Shown piece by piece: positions 44,222-55,196 of a stretch of 64,000 nucleotides of DNA (position 1 is the stretch's first letter; every line of letters begins with the position of its first letter). Origin of the DNA: Isoetes taiwanensis (Eukaryota > Streptophyta > Lycopodiopsida > Isoetales > Isoetaceae); NCBI GenBank assembly GCA_021234155.1, contig JAJEKV010000169.1, forward strand, positions 162,000-225,999, written 5' to 3'. Position numbers and translations under genes: made by a program. The notes under the pieces are model-generated. The model was not told where the DNA came from. It saw only the letters and a list, made by a program, of their open reading frames with translations, and did no database searches.

Positions 44222-45500
44222 TGTGACGCTCCCTGCTAAATATACGGCGCCCGGCCCTACACTCCGCAAGAAATCCCCCATCCGGTCACTCGACCGCACG
44301 GGCCCTCCGTCTATCCCGCACTTTGAGATGACTCTAGTGCGGGAAGGGGACACTGAAGGTGTCTTGCGTGCCCTTCCCCTATGGGCTCCTATCACAGCGG
44401 AAGCATAAACAACGTCAGAACTAGCAATAATAATACATCATACTATCTCGAAGGGTAGCTCATCCACATATCCATATCTGCAAAGAAGATAATCATATGC
44501 CATAAAACATAAGAGCTCCTACCCGTGGCTCCGACTCATAGGGAGGTTGACTGACTGGATAGGTCTCAAGATAGAGCATACCGAGTCATAACAATGGCGG
44601 GGCTGGCTATAGACAATGGCTAGGGTTGACCACTCCATCCGCCCCTCCTGTGCATACTTTGCAGAATGAGCTAGATCGGGCTCTGGCGTGACTCTAGCCT
44701 TCCGGATACGCAATTCCATGGCATCACCCATCCGGACTACTCCAGGTTGCATCTCCCCGGTCCGATGAGGCAGGAAGGGTTGCATCTCCCCTTTCCAGGG
44801 TCTAGAGGTCCCACGGGCGGTTAGAGAATCATGGCGACACACGATTCATACCCGACTTAACCCCCCAAAACAGGAGCCAAGCCGGCACTTGCAACTCCTG
44901 AGAGGCAGGGCGACACCATTGCCCCAGGAGGGGTCGGACCCATGCCCGGCCCACACAAAGTGACCAGCCATAAGCCTAGCCCACTATGGGATCCCCAGTA
45001 GCCACGCTCAGCAGGGATCCCCCATCCGTATTGCCTCTAGCCCCGTTATGTAGTGCTGAGTCACATCATAGCCCCAATAGCCCAGTGGGCTTTTATGCAC
45101 AGGCCGCAACTAATAGGAACTAAGGGGTCTAAACTAGGAGCATACTACATATGGCCCTAGGTCTCTACCCCCCCTTCCCAATACAAGAGGAGCAAACATG
45201 ATCAACCAACATCACATAACATCATATCATGATAATCATAATAAGAACATCTTAACCTAATCATACATATCTAACTTACAGTTAGGGTTCCTTGATTAGG
45301 GTTCAAGATGTTGAATAAGGGTTCTAGGATGGCTCTACTCTAGATACGAAATACTAACCAATCTGGAGTGCTAACTTCCAGATGATCTACCAAGAACACT
45401 ACTCTACATACCTGCTCCAGAAGCACTCCCTCCCAATCCTGGCGTCTCCATGGTCTTCGAATTGGTCGAAGCTGCACTTGCTCCAAGATCGAATCCACAC
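44222..45500 (+). repeat. LTR-like sequence (probable solo LTR)
   Basis: Begins TGTGACGCTCCCTGCTAAAT, a TG-type LTR start, and shares scattered blocks with the LTR-like sequence at 25650-26883 in opposite orientation. It contains GC-rich segments and a block with AATCATAATAAGAACATC. No gag-pol in plus orientation is nearby. The end coordinate is approximate. Confidence 0.5.
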
Positions 45501-46640
45501 TCCGAGGGCTGCTGCACTAGCCTATGCCTGTTGCCTTTCACAGAATCCTTGCAAAAACTGTGATGCACAAATCTCTAAATTGTGGGATTTCCTAAAAGAT
45601 ACTTGCCAAATTCTGTGTTTAGGGGGCAGAGAGCCAAAGGTGTGGTGAGGGGATGAGAAAAGATGAGAAAAGAGGTGCAAATGTGAGGAAATAAGGTGAT
45701 ATGTGAATGCAGGTGTATGACTGGGATGTTTTCTGTAACAGAGTAGTGGAAATGATTGAAGAAAAAACTTTGGGATGTAGCCAAACTTCCTTTGAATGCA
45801 AATGAAATATTTGAGCAAATTCTGGCAGAATAGCTATTTGTTTAGCTAAATCTAGATAATATCAGATAACTTGAATTGATTTCAACTCATTTGTTGATCA
45901 AGATTGATGGGAAATTCGTGGCAAAGTTCGCCAGAAGTGGACTGGCACATAAAAAATGGGAAAACCCTAATTTTTTGAAAAAAACTCAGAAATCGATTGA
46001 AGAAAGGGGAAACACCTATGAATTGCTCAAGAAAACTTTTCTCAGATTATCTTAGGAACATAATACACTGTCAGGTAATCCATTTGATCACTCTGAAATA
46101 GAATTTGTATCAGAACTTCAGAAATCTTGGCTTTCAAAAACAAGGGCGGGTTTCTGATCAAAAATCTCCTCTCCTGCTATGGAATACGGCTCGGATCATC
46201 TTTATAGACCTGTGTCAGGGTAGTTAGAGCTCCAATTTGTCTGCATATGGCCACGAACTCTTCTTTCCCAAAAATAGGCAATATTCTGTTCTTGGCATGG
46301 TCTCCATTAATTCGGCATCCTCTTCATGATTCGATTGGTTCCAGAGGTCGATTATGATCAGGCAAAGCTTTCTCGCATCACTCAAAGTCTTGTGGGAAGC
46401 CGAGAATCATAGAACCCTAATGGATCTTGGCGGATTTTCTTCGATGGATATATCCCACAGGCCTAAATCAAAAAAAGTCACTTCGTATATATAGCTCGAT
46501 CCACGAAACTCTTAAATTGACGTGTTTTGCCCACGGGATTCGGTACCTCCACCGCCCCGCCCCACACGTGAGCCACGTGGAGGGGGGTGATTGGCTGAAA
46601 AGGAATCTAGGTCAGGGGGGGTGGTAGAATAGGACAATTT
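45501..46640. other. Unassigned stretch between LTR-like sequences
   Basis: Short open frames only (45522-45818 minus, 46427-46627 plus). Could belong to the long 3' LTR of gypsy element 3, whose outer boundary I could not fix. Confidence 0.3.
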
Positions 46641-47720
46641 TATTGGAATTCAAGGGTCTATATAAGGTCTTTTTTGGAAATTTTTTGTGCCAGGTGGCAT
46701 ATTTTCATTGGGGCAACCTGGTGAGGTGGTCAAATTTTGGAAAATGGCACTTTGATTTTTTGGCTAAAAAAGGTGAATCAATGGTGACTGGACATGATGA
46801 AATGATGACTTGGCATAATGAAGGATGGCTTTTGCCTAAGTGGATTTTCGAAAATTTTAAATGCCCCTTGATATTTTTGATGAGGTGGCATGATTTTGAC
46901 CCAAGTGGCAAAGATATAACCAAAGTTGGATGACAAAGCATTTTTGTGAGCAAGGTGGCCATCCTAGGTGGCATTTTGACTCTTGATGACGTGGCAAGGG
47001 TATTTTTTGGAAAGTGTGCCTTTTGACTTTCTATTTTGACTTTCACTTGACTTTTTGACATCTTTGGCACTTTTGGATGATGACTAGGATGCCACTTGGC
47101 AAAGGTATAGATTTTTTGGCATTTTGGGATTTTTAGGCATCTTTAGAAGCATATTTGGCTAGCGATAGGGGAAATTCAAGGAGAAATGGGAGATAGGCTC
47201 AAAAATTTTGGGAAAAATCAAGGATGGCTAATTTTGGCTAAAGGATTTGGCAGGGGTACTCACCTGGCCTAGATTCTCTTTCAGCCTGATACCTTTCCTT
47301 AATAGCTCCTCCAATACTTAGAATTTTCTTCATATCTTCATTTCTTCTTCATGTTGCCACTTCAAGGGGCAACAATGCCACAACAAACAGTGCTCGAAAC
47401 GGAGTTTCGAGTGCGTAGATGAGTCTCAGTGTGCTAGGGTCAGGAAAAGAGGTCTAGGGTTAGGGGTTGTGCTAATATAAGATAGGGTCCACATGGGATT
47501 CCACGTGGCACCAATGGGGTGGGGCCGTGTGGCGGTTGCCCAATAGGATAAGGCCATGTGGAAATGGGCCTTATCCTAAGGTTATCTAAGTTAAGCATTT
47601 AACTTAGATGTGCACCCATTGCCACTTCCTAAGGTATACAAGGCCTACAAGGGTAGACTTGTATAGTGACGGGTCCAGGAATGTACGTATTTATGGCGTA
47701 TATTCCCTTGGAATGTCACA
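46641..47720 (-). repeat. Part of the 3' LTR of gypsy element 3
   Basis: The inner end is clear: on the minus strand the LTR begins TGTGACATTCCAAGGGAATA at 47720, directly after a purine-rich tract. The section 46680-47110 is a degenerate low-complexity region rich in AGGTGGCATTTTGAC-like phrases. A perfect-arm inverted repeat GCTCGAAAC/GTTTCGAG lies at about 47392-47411. The outer end is not defined and no 5' LTR was found to compare with. Confidence 0.5.
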
Positions 47721-47737
47721 TTCTTCCCCCCTTAGGA
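47721..47737 (-). other. Polypurine tract of gypsy element 3
   Basis: The minus strand reads CCTAAGGGGGGAAGAA immediately before TGTGACATTCC. It marks the internal border of the 3' LTR. Confidence 0.7.
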
Positions 47738-48069
47738 TAATGCTGTCCTCAGCATTACGCTAAGGTAACTACACTACACGCTCCTGCAAAAACAAGATAC
47801 ATGCAACTTATATTATTGATTCAACACATAGTATAGGCTATATTTATACCTATACAAAATTATATAGCCTTAACAATAGTAATGCTATAGTAAGTCAAAA
47901 CATTATCACATAACATTAGGGTTCATAATTTTTAAGTCTAAATTATGCTTCCCTGCCTCCATGAAATGCGCTCCCGTCGGTGCTCCCCTATGCTTGCCCT
48001 GCACGAGTAGCACATTACGTTAGTTAAATTAATAAATTGTGGTTTTAGGGGACCACCCCCCTTACCTAC

Positions 48070-48490
48070 ATCCTTGAGCCAAACTACCAGCTCAAGGTTC
48101 CCCTATTACCTTGCACCCGATCATGGCCCATACGGATTTGAGCTTAAGGAACATTTAAGATGCTCCTATCATCGCCCATGATCAAGTGCTACCTTGTACT
48201 CGGTTACCCGTTGCCGAGTACTCCCAGTGCATCATGCCCCAAGGGTTTTAGGCTAGGGAACGTCTCACGATCCCATCATCGCACATGATCACTTTAACCT
48301 TCACCATGACCCCCCTATGGTCAGGTGCGTGAGCCCCGCATCGTGGCATAGAGAGCATCCGACAGATGTCCCATCATCGCCCACCAGGCTCACTTCCTCT
48401 CTCGCATGACCCTATTGGTCATGCGCACCTCTTGGTGCGTGTTGGCCTAGAGAATGCCTTAAAGGCGTATCTCATCATCGCTTACACGTT
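48070..48490. repeat. Tandem array of four roughly 100-bp hairpin-bearing units
   Basis: The phrase ATCATCGC recurs at about 48168, 48275, 48373 and 48474, giving spacings of 107, 98 and 101 bp. Between them lie short inverted repeats such as ACTCGG...CCGAGT (48197-48222) and CATGACC...GGTCATG (48407-48423). The array sits in the 3' untranslated part of gypsy element 3, between the chromodomain stop and the polypurine tract. Confidence 0.7.
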
Positions 48491-48578
48491 CCAAGATTCT
48501 GGCATATACACTCTACTAACTAGAATACATATGCCAGAGCTAAGGCTAACTAAGAAACATACTAAGCTAACCTCCTGG

Positions 48579-49109
48579 CTAGTCGGCGTCGACGAGCTCG
48601 GAGACGACTCGCCCATCAAACTCCTTCATGAAATCTGGGTATTGTTTCTCCAAATCCTGCTTCAATACCCATGTCGCGTCTGCCACGGGCAAGTGTTTCC
48701 ACTTGACCAAATACTGGAGGAACTGAGACCTCCTAGTCTTCTTGAATGACTTATCAAGAAGCAATTCAGGCACAATTTCAACTTGCTCTTCTATCATTTC
48801 CAACAAAGTTGGAGTATCCAAAACCTCCTCAGGGTTTGGGTTGTGCCTTTTCAATAAGCTCACATGGAAGACCTTGTGGACCTTAAGGTGCGCCGGAAGA
48901 TCCAACTTGTAGGCCTGAGAGCCCACTTTCTCCAAGATCTTGAACGGACCGCCCCATCTACGGGCGAGCTTCTTACAATTCCCAATACGAAGCTTAGCTT
49001 GCTTCACCTTGATCTTCAACCATACCTTATCGCCCACCGTGAGCTCCCTTACGGTCCTGTGCCTGTCGGCTACATCTTCTGCCGACTTCTTGCTGCTAGA
49101 AGGTACCAC
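48579..49109 (-). CDS. Gypsy element 3: integrase C-terminus, GPY/F module and chromodomain
   Basis: Open for 176 codons to a stop at 48579. It carries the GPY/F module (LARRWGGPFKILEKVGSQAY) and, near the end, a chromodomain-like block FLQYLVKWKHLPVADATWVL. These domains sit at the C-terminus of chromovirus integrases and help choose the integration site. The frame overlaps the integrase core frame at 49070-49109 with a shift, so the polyprotein is broken here. Confidence 0.85.
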   Translation of the reverse strand: MVPSSSKKSAEDVADRHRTVRELTVGDKVWLKIKVKQAKLRIGNCKKLARRWGGPFKILEKVGSQAYKLDLPAHLKVHKVFHVSLLKRHNPNPEEVLDTPTLLEMIEEQVEIVPELLLDKSFKKTRRSQFLQYLVKWKHLPVADATWVLKQDLEKQYPDFMKEFDGRVVSELVDAD

Positions 49110-50060
49110 CTTACTTCTTCAACCAACTGCTGCATCTCTCCTAGCATTTGCTGGGATACTTCGACCTTTGACACAGGATTGTGCCAAGTATCCGGGGTGA
49201 GGCACTGGTACCCGTAGTTGATCATGAAGGGAGACATCTGCGATGACTCCTGCTTCGTACTGTTGAAGGCGAATTCTACCAAGTGGATGAAATCATCCCA
49301 CTTGGATTGCTTATTCCATACATAACTTCTGAGCATATCTTCGATGATGCGATTCGTCCGCTCCGTCTGGCCATCCGTCTGAGGATGGTAAGCCGTGCTC
49401 ATCGAGAGCTTGGTCTGGATCATGGCGAAAAGATCCTGCCAGAATGCACTCATGAATTTAGAATCGCTATCTGAGATTATCTCTCGAGGCATGCCGTGGA
49501 ATCTAAAAATCTCCTTTACAAATAGAACGGCAGTATCTAAGGCTGTGTCCGTAGTTTTGCAAGGCACGAAGTGTGCCATCTTAGATAATTTATCTACGAC
49601 CACCATTATTGCATCTTTGCATCGAAGAGTTCTAGGAAGCCCTGTAATAAAATCCATGCTTCTTACTTCCCACTTTGCACTGCCAAAGGTTCCAAGGCTC
49701 CCGGAATTCGAAGTTGCTCTGTCTTGGTCTGCTGGCACAACTGCATTCCCGAATATATCTGGCTATCTGTTTCTTCATTCCTGGCCAAAAATAGCTACTT
49801 CGAATCTTAAAATACGTCTTCATAAATCCTGCGTGCCCGGCTATTGGGCTGTTGTGTGTGTCATGAAGAATTAACTTCCTTACTGCTGACGATTCGGGCA
49901 CACACAACTTATCTTTATGGTACAACAGGTTGCCTTCCTTCTTATAATGTTTGAAGGCTTCCCGCTCCTTATCTGTTCTAGCCTCCTTAGAGAGGCTTGC
50001 CCATACCTCCTTGAAATCACCATCAGACGGCAATGTCTCCTCAATCTTCTTACCAAACTC
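49070..50060 (-). CDS. Gypsy element 3: integrase zinc finger and catalytic core
   Basis: The zinc-finger part (about 49900-49780) reads HDTHNSPIAGHAGFMKTYF, then SSYFWPGMKKQIARYIREC. The core shows the DDE residues in MDFITGLPRTL, IISDSDSKFMSAFW and QTDGQTERTNRIIED. One frameshift near 49700 separates the zinc finger from the core. Length and motifs are normal for a Ty3/gypsy integrase, which inserts the cDNA copy. Confidence 0.88.
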
Positions 50061-50649
50061 ACTCGAAAGAGTTGATACAGCATTACAATGCATTTTCGTC
50101 TCGAATGGTCTTCTAAAGAGGGCATCTGCAATCACATTAAACTTGCTGGGCTTATACACTATGTCAAAATCATATTCCTCAAGGAATTCCATCCACCTCC
50201 TTTGCCTTAGGTTGAGGAGTGGTTGGGCGAAAAGATATTGAAGGTTCTGGTGATCAGTATCTAACTGAAACTTCCTCCCCAGCAAATAATGCCTCCAAAT
50301 CCTTAGTGCCCTGACAATGGCTAACAACTCATGCATCGCTCATCTTCTTCAAGTCGTAGGTGACTACCCTTCCTTCTTGCATCAAAACTGCACCTGTTGC
50401 TATCTTGCTCGCATCCGTGGCCACTAGCTTATCTTTGCTCGGATCTGGAAGGACGAGGACTGGAACTGTCGTTAGAGCCTCTTTGAGCTTTTCAAAGGAG
50501 GCTTGGACATTCTCAAGCCAAAACTTTGCCCAATCCTTTATCTTATTGCTCTTGGTGAGGTCCGATAAGGGGGACGCCCACTTAGCGAAGTCCTTTACAA
50601 ACTTCCTATAGTATCCTGCCAGATCGAGAAAACTTCTCACTTTTGCCAC
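49990..50649 (-). CDS. Gypsy element 3: RNase H region
   Basis: Begins with the connection motif SFLDLAGYYRKFVKDF, then PVLVLPDPSKDKLVATDASK, MQEGRVVTYDLKKMSD, MHELLAIVRALRIWRHYLLG and FQLDTDHQNLQYLF. This is the degenerate RNase H fold with DxD/TDHxxL motifs used to remove template RNA. A stop and frameshift lie near 50333. Confidence 0.85.
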
Positions 50650-50664
50650 GTTCCTTGGAGCTGG

Positions 50665-51433
50665 TCAATCAACTATTACCTCAATCTTTGACGGATCTGT
50701 AGAAATCCCTTCAGCTGTTACCACGTGCCCTAAATACTCCACTCGATCTGTTGCAAAGTGGCATTTGGAGAGCTTCCCATACAACCGATGCCGTCTCAAC
50801 TTCTCCAACACTCTTCTCAAATGCTGACAATGCTCTTCAATGGATTTGTTGTAGATTAAGATGTCACCAAAGAACACAATGACAAACTCGTCCAAGAACT
50901 CCCTGAAGATGTCGTTCATGAGACGCATGAAAGTTGCCGGGGCCATTCGATAAGCCAAAAGGCATTACTGTAAACTCAAAATGCCCGTACCGCGTTCTGA
51001 AGGCGGTCTTATGGATATCTTCTTCCTTTATTCTTATTTGGTGGTAACCTGACCTTAAGTCAATCTTAGAGAAAACTTTCGCTCCTTGGAGCTGATCCAT
51101 CAAATCATCTGCCCTTGGCAGAGCATACGTATTCTTTATCGTCTGCTTGTTGAGCTTGCGATAGTTTATACACATTCTTAGGCTCCCGTCTTTCTTCTTG
51201 ACGAAGAGTATGGGTGCCCCAAAGGGAGACACACTTGCTCTTATAAATCCAAGGTCAAGCAATTCCTGCAACTGCTGCTTGAGCTCTATCAACTCTGGGG
51301 TGCTCATTCTGTAGGGTGCATCTAGAGCTAATGTAATTTCGCACTCTACACCTCTATAAGGTGGTAGCTGACGAATTTCATCCGGAAATACATCATTGAA
51401 CTCCCTAATGAGCCTTGCTACTGGCTTGGGCAA
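50665..51433 (-). CDS. Gypsy element 3: reverse transcriptase
   Basis: Reads [80 protein letters not shown] and [10 protein letters not shown]. After a frameshift near 50950 it continues [20 protein letters not shown] and [10 protein letters not shown]. The catalytic pair expected as DD in FxDD is GD here, so this copy would be inactive even apart from the shift. Gypsy element 2 retains FFDD at the same place. Confidence 0.9.
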
Positions 51434-51536
51434 CTGATTTCCACTTAGGTCACTTCCCTTCTCTTTACTTGGTTCAATTGCATCTAACTCAGGATATAAT
51501 CCACCTTATTTCTTTCTATACTCTTTCTTAGTTGCT

Positions 51537-52132
51537 TCATAGAAATGCACTGCATAGGAAAGCTACCTTCTTACCTTTTACTATGAATCTGTTGCCATCC
51601 GGCGCCGTCATGGAGATCTTGTTGCGCTCACAATCAATCATCACTTTAGCTGGCTTGAGGAACTCCATTCCTACTATCAGATCATACTTTCCAATATCCA
51701 TGACTTCTGCCCCATCGGCCACTTGCTTCCACTAAGGTCTATGTCGAACGTGATCCTCCTCCCCTTAGTGTGCCGAATGGCACCACTTGCCATGCTAACT
51801 GGTCTTGGCTTTGACTTCAAGACCTTGCTCTTCATTAGGGTAGGAGAGGCAAAGTTATAAGAGCTACATGTATCTATCAAGACTAGGTATGGACTGCTAT
51901 CTATAATTCCCTCGGTCGAGATGACTGTGAACTGATTTTCAACATCACCTGACTCAATAGCTGCGCAGATTTTGCACTCACCTTCTATAAAATCTTTGCC
52001 CTCCTGCTGGTCGTCATCTTCATCATCACCTTCGGTTGGAGATTCCCAATCTGCAAGTTCTGCCAAGGCTGCCTGCATGACGAATGGACAGTTGTGTGTT
52101 CTGTGCCCTGGCTGGAAGCACCTAAAGCACAA
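51537..52132 (-). CDS. Gypsy element 3: zinc knuckle and aspartic protease
   Basis: Starts with a CCHC zinc knuckle CFRCFQPGHRTHNC, an acidic linker, and a retroviral-type protease core YLVLIDTCSSYNFASPTLMK. The protease triad is expected as D-T/S-G and reads DTC here. A second piece (51722-51537) carries VGMEFLKPAKVMIDCERNKI, the C-terminal protease half. The knuckle binds genomic RNA; the protease would process the polyprotein. Confidence 0.8.
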
Positions 52133-52176
52133 CTTCTTCTCAATGCACTCATGTCTCTTCTCCTTAGGGATGTTGT

Positions 52177-52797
52177 CTAAAAGACGCTTGAGCGAACTGC
52201 CCCCTGATCCATCCTGTGGCCTACGGTCTCCAAAGTGCTTTCCCTGAGCTTTCCCTTGTTGTTGCCTCCAGCTGGCGTGTTTGCTGCTTGCTTATTCTGG
52301 TACTGCCCTGTTGCTTTACCCTTGAACGGTAACTGCTTCTGCCCTGGAGTTACTGGGGCGTCTTCCAAACTTAAGGCCTTGTCTTCGGCCTCCCCGACTG
52401 TTCTTGGGTTAATTGCTCGAACTAACCTTTTGATGTTACTGTTGAGCCCTTCAATATAACCTTCGACCGCTTGCCTCTCTGTGATCCTGGGCACATTGAG
52501 CCTTAGCCTCATAAATTCCTATGTGTACTTGGCTACTGATAGGTTCCCCTGGTCTAGCCTGTAGAATTGCTGAATCTGCCTGCTAGTGTGCGATCTGGGT
52601 ACGTAATGTTTGCGGAAAGCCTTACTGAAAGTCTTGAATCTGCAGTTGTTCCATCTCAACTTATTAGACTTAGCATACCCTTTCCACCATATCCTGGCTG
52701 CCCCTATTAGATTGGCTGTTGCAACCTTGCCTATGTCCTTGTCTTTCATGCCATAGGAATTGCCAAATTCCTCCATCTCATCAAGCCAAGCCTCCAC
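52177..52797 (-). CDS. Gypsy element 3: gag capsid
   Basis: Two frames separated by a stop near 52515: MEAWLDEMEEFGNSYGMKDK, ATANLIGAARIWWKGYAKSN and FRKHYVPRSHTSRQIQQFYR, then FMRLRLNVPRITERQAVEGY with IEGLNSNIKRLVRAINP. These are the retrotrans_gag capsid motifs and match gag of gypsy element 2 (ITERQAVEGYIEGL). The N-terminus upstream of 52797 is broken. Confidence 0.85.
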
Positions 52798-53640
52798 TTT
52801 CTTCCATGCATCGACTGTCTTTTACATGCATCGAAACTCATCCAAGCTTCTTCGCCTTCCAAACATTACTCATCTTTGCTCCTCTTTCTCTTCTTGTCCG
52901 TCCACTTTCTTCTGATAATCATCAACACCTTGCTTTCTTGTTCTTTTTCCTACCACATGTGATCATCGACTCATCCTTGATCTGGCACTCACTACCAAAA
53001 AAAAATTTAAGGTTCCGATTTTTTAAACTCGCCGAGGTGTCTACGATACACTAGAGTCGGATGGTGTTGGACTTTTTTTTTTTTTTTTAGTTTAAGTGCT
53101 TCTCCTTTTTTTCTCTTCCTCGTCCCCGACATTTCCTTGATTCTCTTCCCTTCCGGCTTTCCTTGCGGGCGGAGCCTCATCAACACCTTTTTCGGTGAAG
53201 GTGGAGGTGGTGGTGGAGGTCCGTATTCACCTATCCCTCGAGCATTAGTGGAGGTCAATGGGGTTTCCCATCCAAGCGGGTTTGCATCTGGTTTCTCATC
53301 TGCACGAGCCTTGCATTCACTGTCTCCACCGTCATTTCATCGTTGTTGTCGTCTTGTTCTCGCCCAAACAAGTTTCTAGGTACCCAATGGTGCTGGCGGC
53401 CCTGGCCTTGAGAACCTGAGCCGATATTCCTTGCTGCAAGTATTGGTCACCAATGCTTGTTATTTAAGTTATGCATTATTCATCCTTATTTACAAGTAAA
53501 TTATTGTTGAGCATAAAAGAAATCATGTCAAATTTGCACTTATAAGTTAAGGACAATATATATATCAATTAATATATAAAAGTTACACATTAATATAAAA
53601 TACATGATAGCTCATAGAACTGAAGACATTCAATACAATT
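52798..53640. other. Broken region between gag of element 3 and histone module 2
   Basis: A minus-strand frame at 53258-53007 reads GEYGPPPPPPPSPKKV and a lysine-rich run, possibly a gag N-terminal or module C-terminal remnant. A T17-18 run lies at about 53072-53089 on the plus strand and a GGTGG repeat at 53200-53219. No LTR or primer-binding site was recognised. Confidence 0.35.
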
Positions 53641-53648
53641 TTAGAATA

Positions 53649-54194
53649 TCAGTAAAAATTGAAAATGTTCATCTTCGATGCCCCTTCATCGATTTGAAGA
53701 AGTTCTTGACATCCCTGAGGCGTAGTCCTTTGCCGACGTTCCGCAAGATATTCCTGGAAGATCCCCCTTCGAGTGCTCGAGCCATTTGGGGTGCAGGGAG
53801 TTCTGGTGCCGTTGCCGCTACTACCGTTAAATGTTGCATCCCTGAGGTGGCCCCTGGTGAAGTCGAGGCAGTGAAGTGCCACGGATCTCTTAAAGAGGAT
53901 GATATGATCCATTCCGTGGTCTAGTCTGGCGTGCTGCCCGAAGCCAGAGAGTGCTATGAGGAGCGCCACCGACTCTTCTCCTCGTGGACTGAACTCCTTG
54001 TGAAAAAACTATCATCTGCCCTTGGCTGAGGACTGGAGATAGTACCGGAGTGCCTTACCCTTCCCTATGACTTTCGAACCTGTGCCCCTTCTGTTAGCTG
54101 CTTCGCCATAGGCATCTAATGCCAAGAGGTCTTCATGGTCCCTCCACATGGTAGTTGCGCTCTCCAGGTTGATGCTACTGGATGCCTCCCGCAT
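53649..54194 (-). pseudogene. Tail segment of histone module 2, possible H4-like relic
   Basis: Two minus-strand frames follow the 327-codon ORF. The first (54194-54012) reads MWRDHEDLLALDAYGEAANR and ALRYYLQSSAKGR. The second (53969-53649) reads VALLIALSGFGQHARLDHGM, DHIILFKRSVALHC and continues to 53649. HAR, MD and KR fall at nearly the spacing of the last helix region of histone H4, with a two-residue gap. This is a weak by-eye match. The block also resembles ALSNLAHHKKINYRTSNL of histone module 1. Confidence 0.35.
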
Positions 54195-54212
54195 ACTCCT
54201 GGAACGAACTGT

Positions 54213-55196
54213 TCAGCTAGAGCTTGGGCCTCTTCCTGGTTTGTACAATCTGCTTTGTATTTGTTGAAACTCCTCCTCTGGGATGATTGATTCCTGTTGT
54301 CGATAGATCTCCCTTATCTGCTCATAGGCTGCTATATCTGACATTGTCTCCCCAGTGTAAGAGTGTCGCTCTGCTAGCTCCCTTGGGATTTCCTGATAGG
54401 AATAGTCAATGAAGTCGTTGTGCTGCTCCTTTGCCATCAAGCCTAAGAGCTTGTCGATTCTCAGCCCTTCTTCTTGGCAGTAAGGAAGGTTGAGGATGTC
54501 GTTTGCCAAGATGTACTCCTCTCCATCGATGACTATTGGTGATAGTGCTGTGATGCCAATTGGTGGCTCGTAGGCTCGCCTGATTTCATCATCATGCCTG
54601 GCTATGTGCCTCTCGATCCTCATCGCCCCTCTGCTTTCCCAACCTGGGTTTTCTTCCCCTAGTTGCTCGTAGTCTTGCTCAATTTGTAGTGTTGGTGTCC
54701 CTGATGTCATGCCATGGAACATGTTCTCCGAGGACTCGATCTCGTGAATGGGGCTCTGCTCCCTTCGAGTGTCGAGTGGCGCTAAGTCCAAAGGCTGAAT
54801 TGAGGGCTCCCCCACCTTGTTGATTGCCTTATACTGCATGAATAGAGCGAGGGTTGCATGGGCTGAGAGATATCTATGCCTATTATGCTTGCAGGTCATG
54901 TAGTCGGGCATGGTTCTAGTCCTATCCCACAGCTTGTTCTTGCCCTTGGCTCCTCCCCCTATGGCTTGGCTAAGCAAATCTAGGGATACCCATTTCCCTC
55001 CCCTAGGCGGCAAGCTAACTTCCCAGGGTAGGATCTGCTGATCATATTGGCAAATGATGTCAGTGTAGAAGGGGGTTCTGGTCAATGTTGCATGAAGATC
55101 AAACAGATGGTCGAATACATGGAAGGCCTGTTCAGCAGGAAAATCATGGATGTGGTTGGCAGCATCATACCATCTAACAAAGCTACTGGGCGCCAT
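54213..55196 (-). CDS. Intact 327-codon ORF of unknown function (histone module 2)
   Basis: Opens with a true ATG at 55196 (MAPSSFVRWYDAANHIHDFP) and stays open to a stop at 54213. The N-terminal half has alternating hydrophobic and aromatic segments (FYTDIICQYDQQILPWEV, GGKWVSLDLLSQAIGGG, YLSAHATLALFMQYKA); the C-terminal half is acidic and glutamine-rich (YEQIREIYRQQESIIPEEEF). No signal peptide or clear membrane span. The N-terminal half loosely recalls the putative plant transposon proteins found beside retroelements, but I cannot assign a family. It lies 0.8 kb downstream of the H3 fold and 1.4 kb upstream of gag on the same strand. An open frame this long in decayed surroundings suggests recent activity or selection. 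Confidence 0.7.
   Translation of the reverse strand: MAPSSFVRWYDAANHIHDFPAEQAFHVFDHLFDLHATLTRTPFYTDIICQYDQQILPWEVSLPPRGGKWVSLDLLSQAIGGGAKGKNKLWDRTRTMPDYMTCKHNRHRYLSAHATLALFMQYKAINKVGEPSIQPLDLAPLDTRREQSPIHEIESSENMFHGMTSGTPTLQIEQDYEQLGEENPGWESRGAMRIERHIARHDDEIRRAYEPPIGITALSPIVIDGEEYILANDILNLPYCQEEGLRIDKLLGLMAKEQHNDFIDYSYQEIPRELAERHSYTGETMSDIAAYEQIREIYRQQESIIPEEEFQQIQSRLYKPGRGPSSS

Noticed and set aside
45522-45818. Overlapping minus-strand ORFs rich in histidine and serine.
   Set aside because: They lie in probable LTR sequence, begin mostly without ATG and resemble no family.
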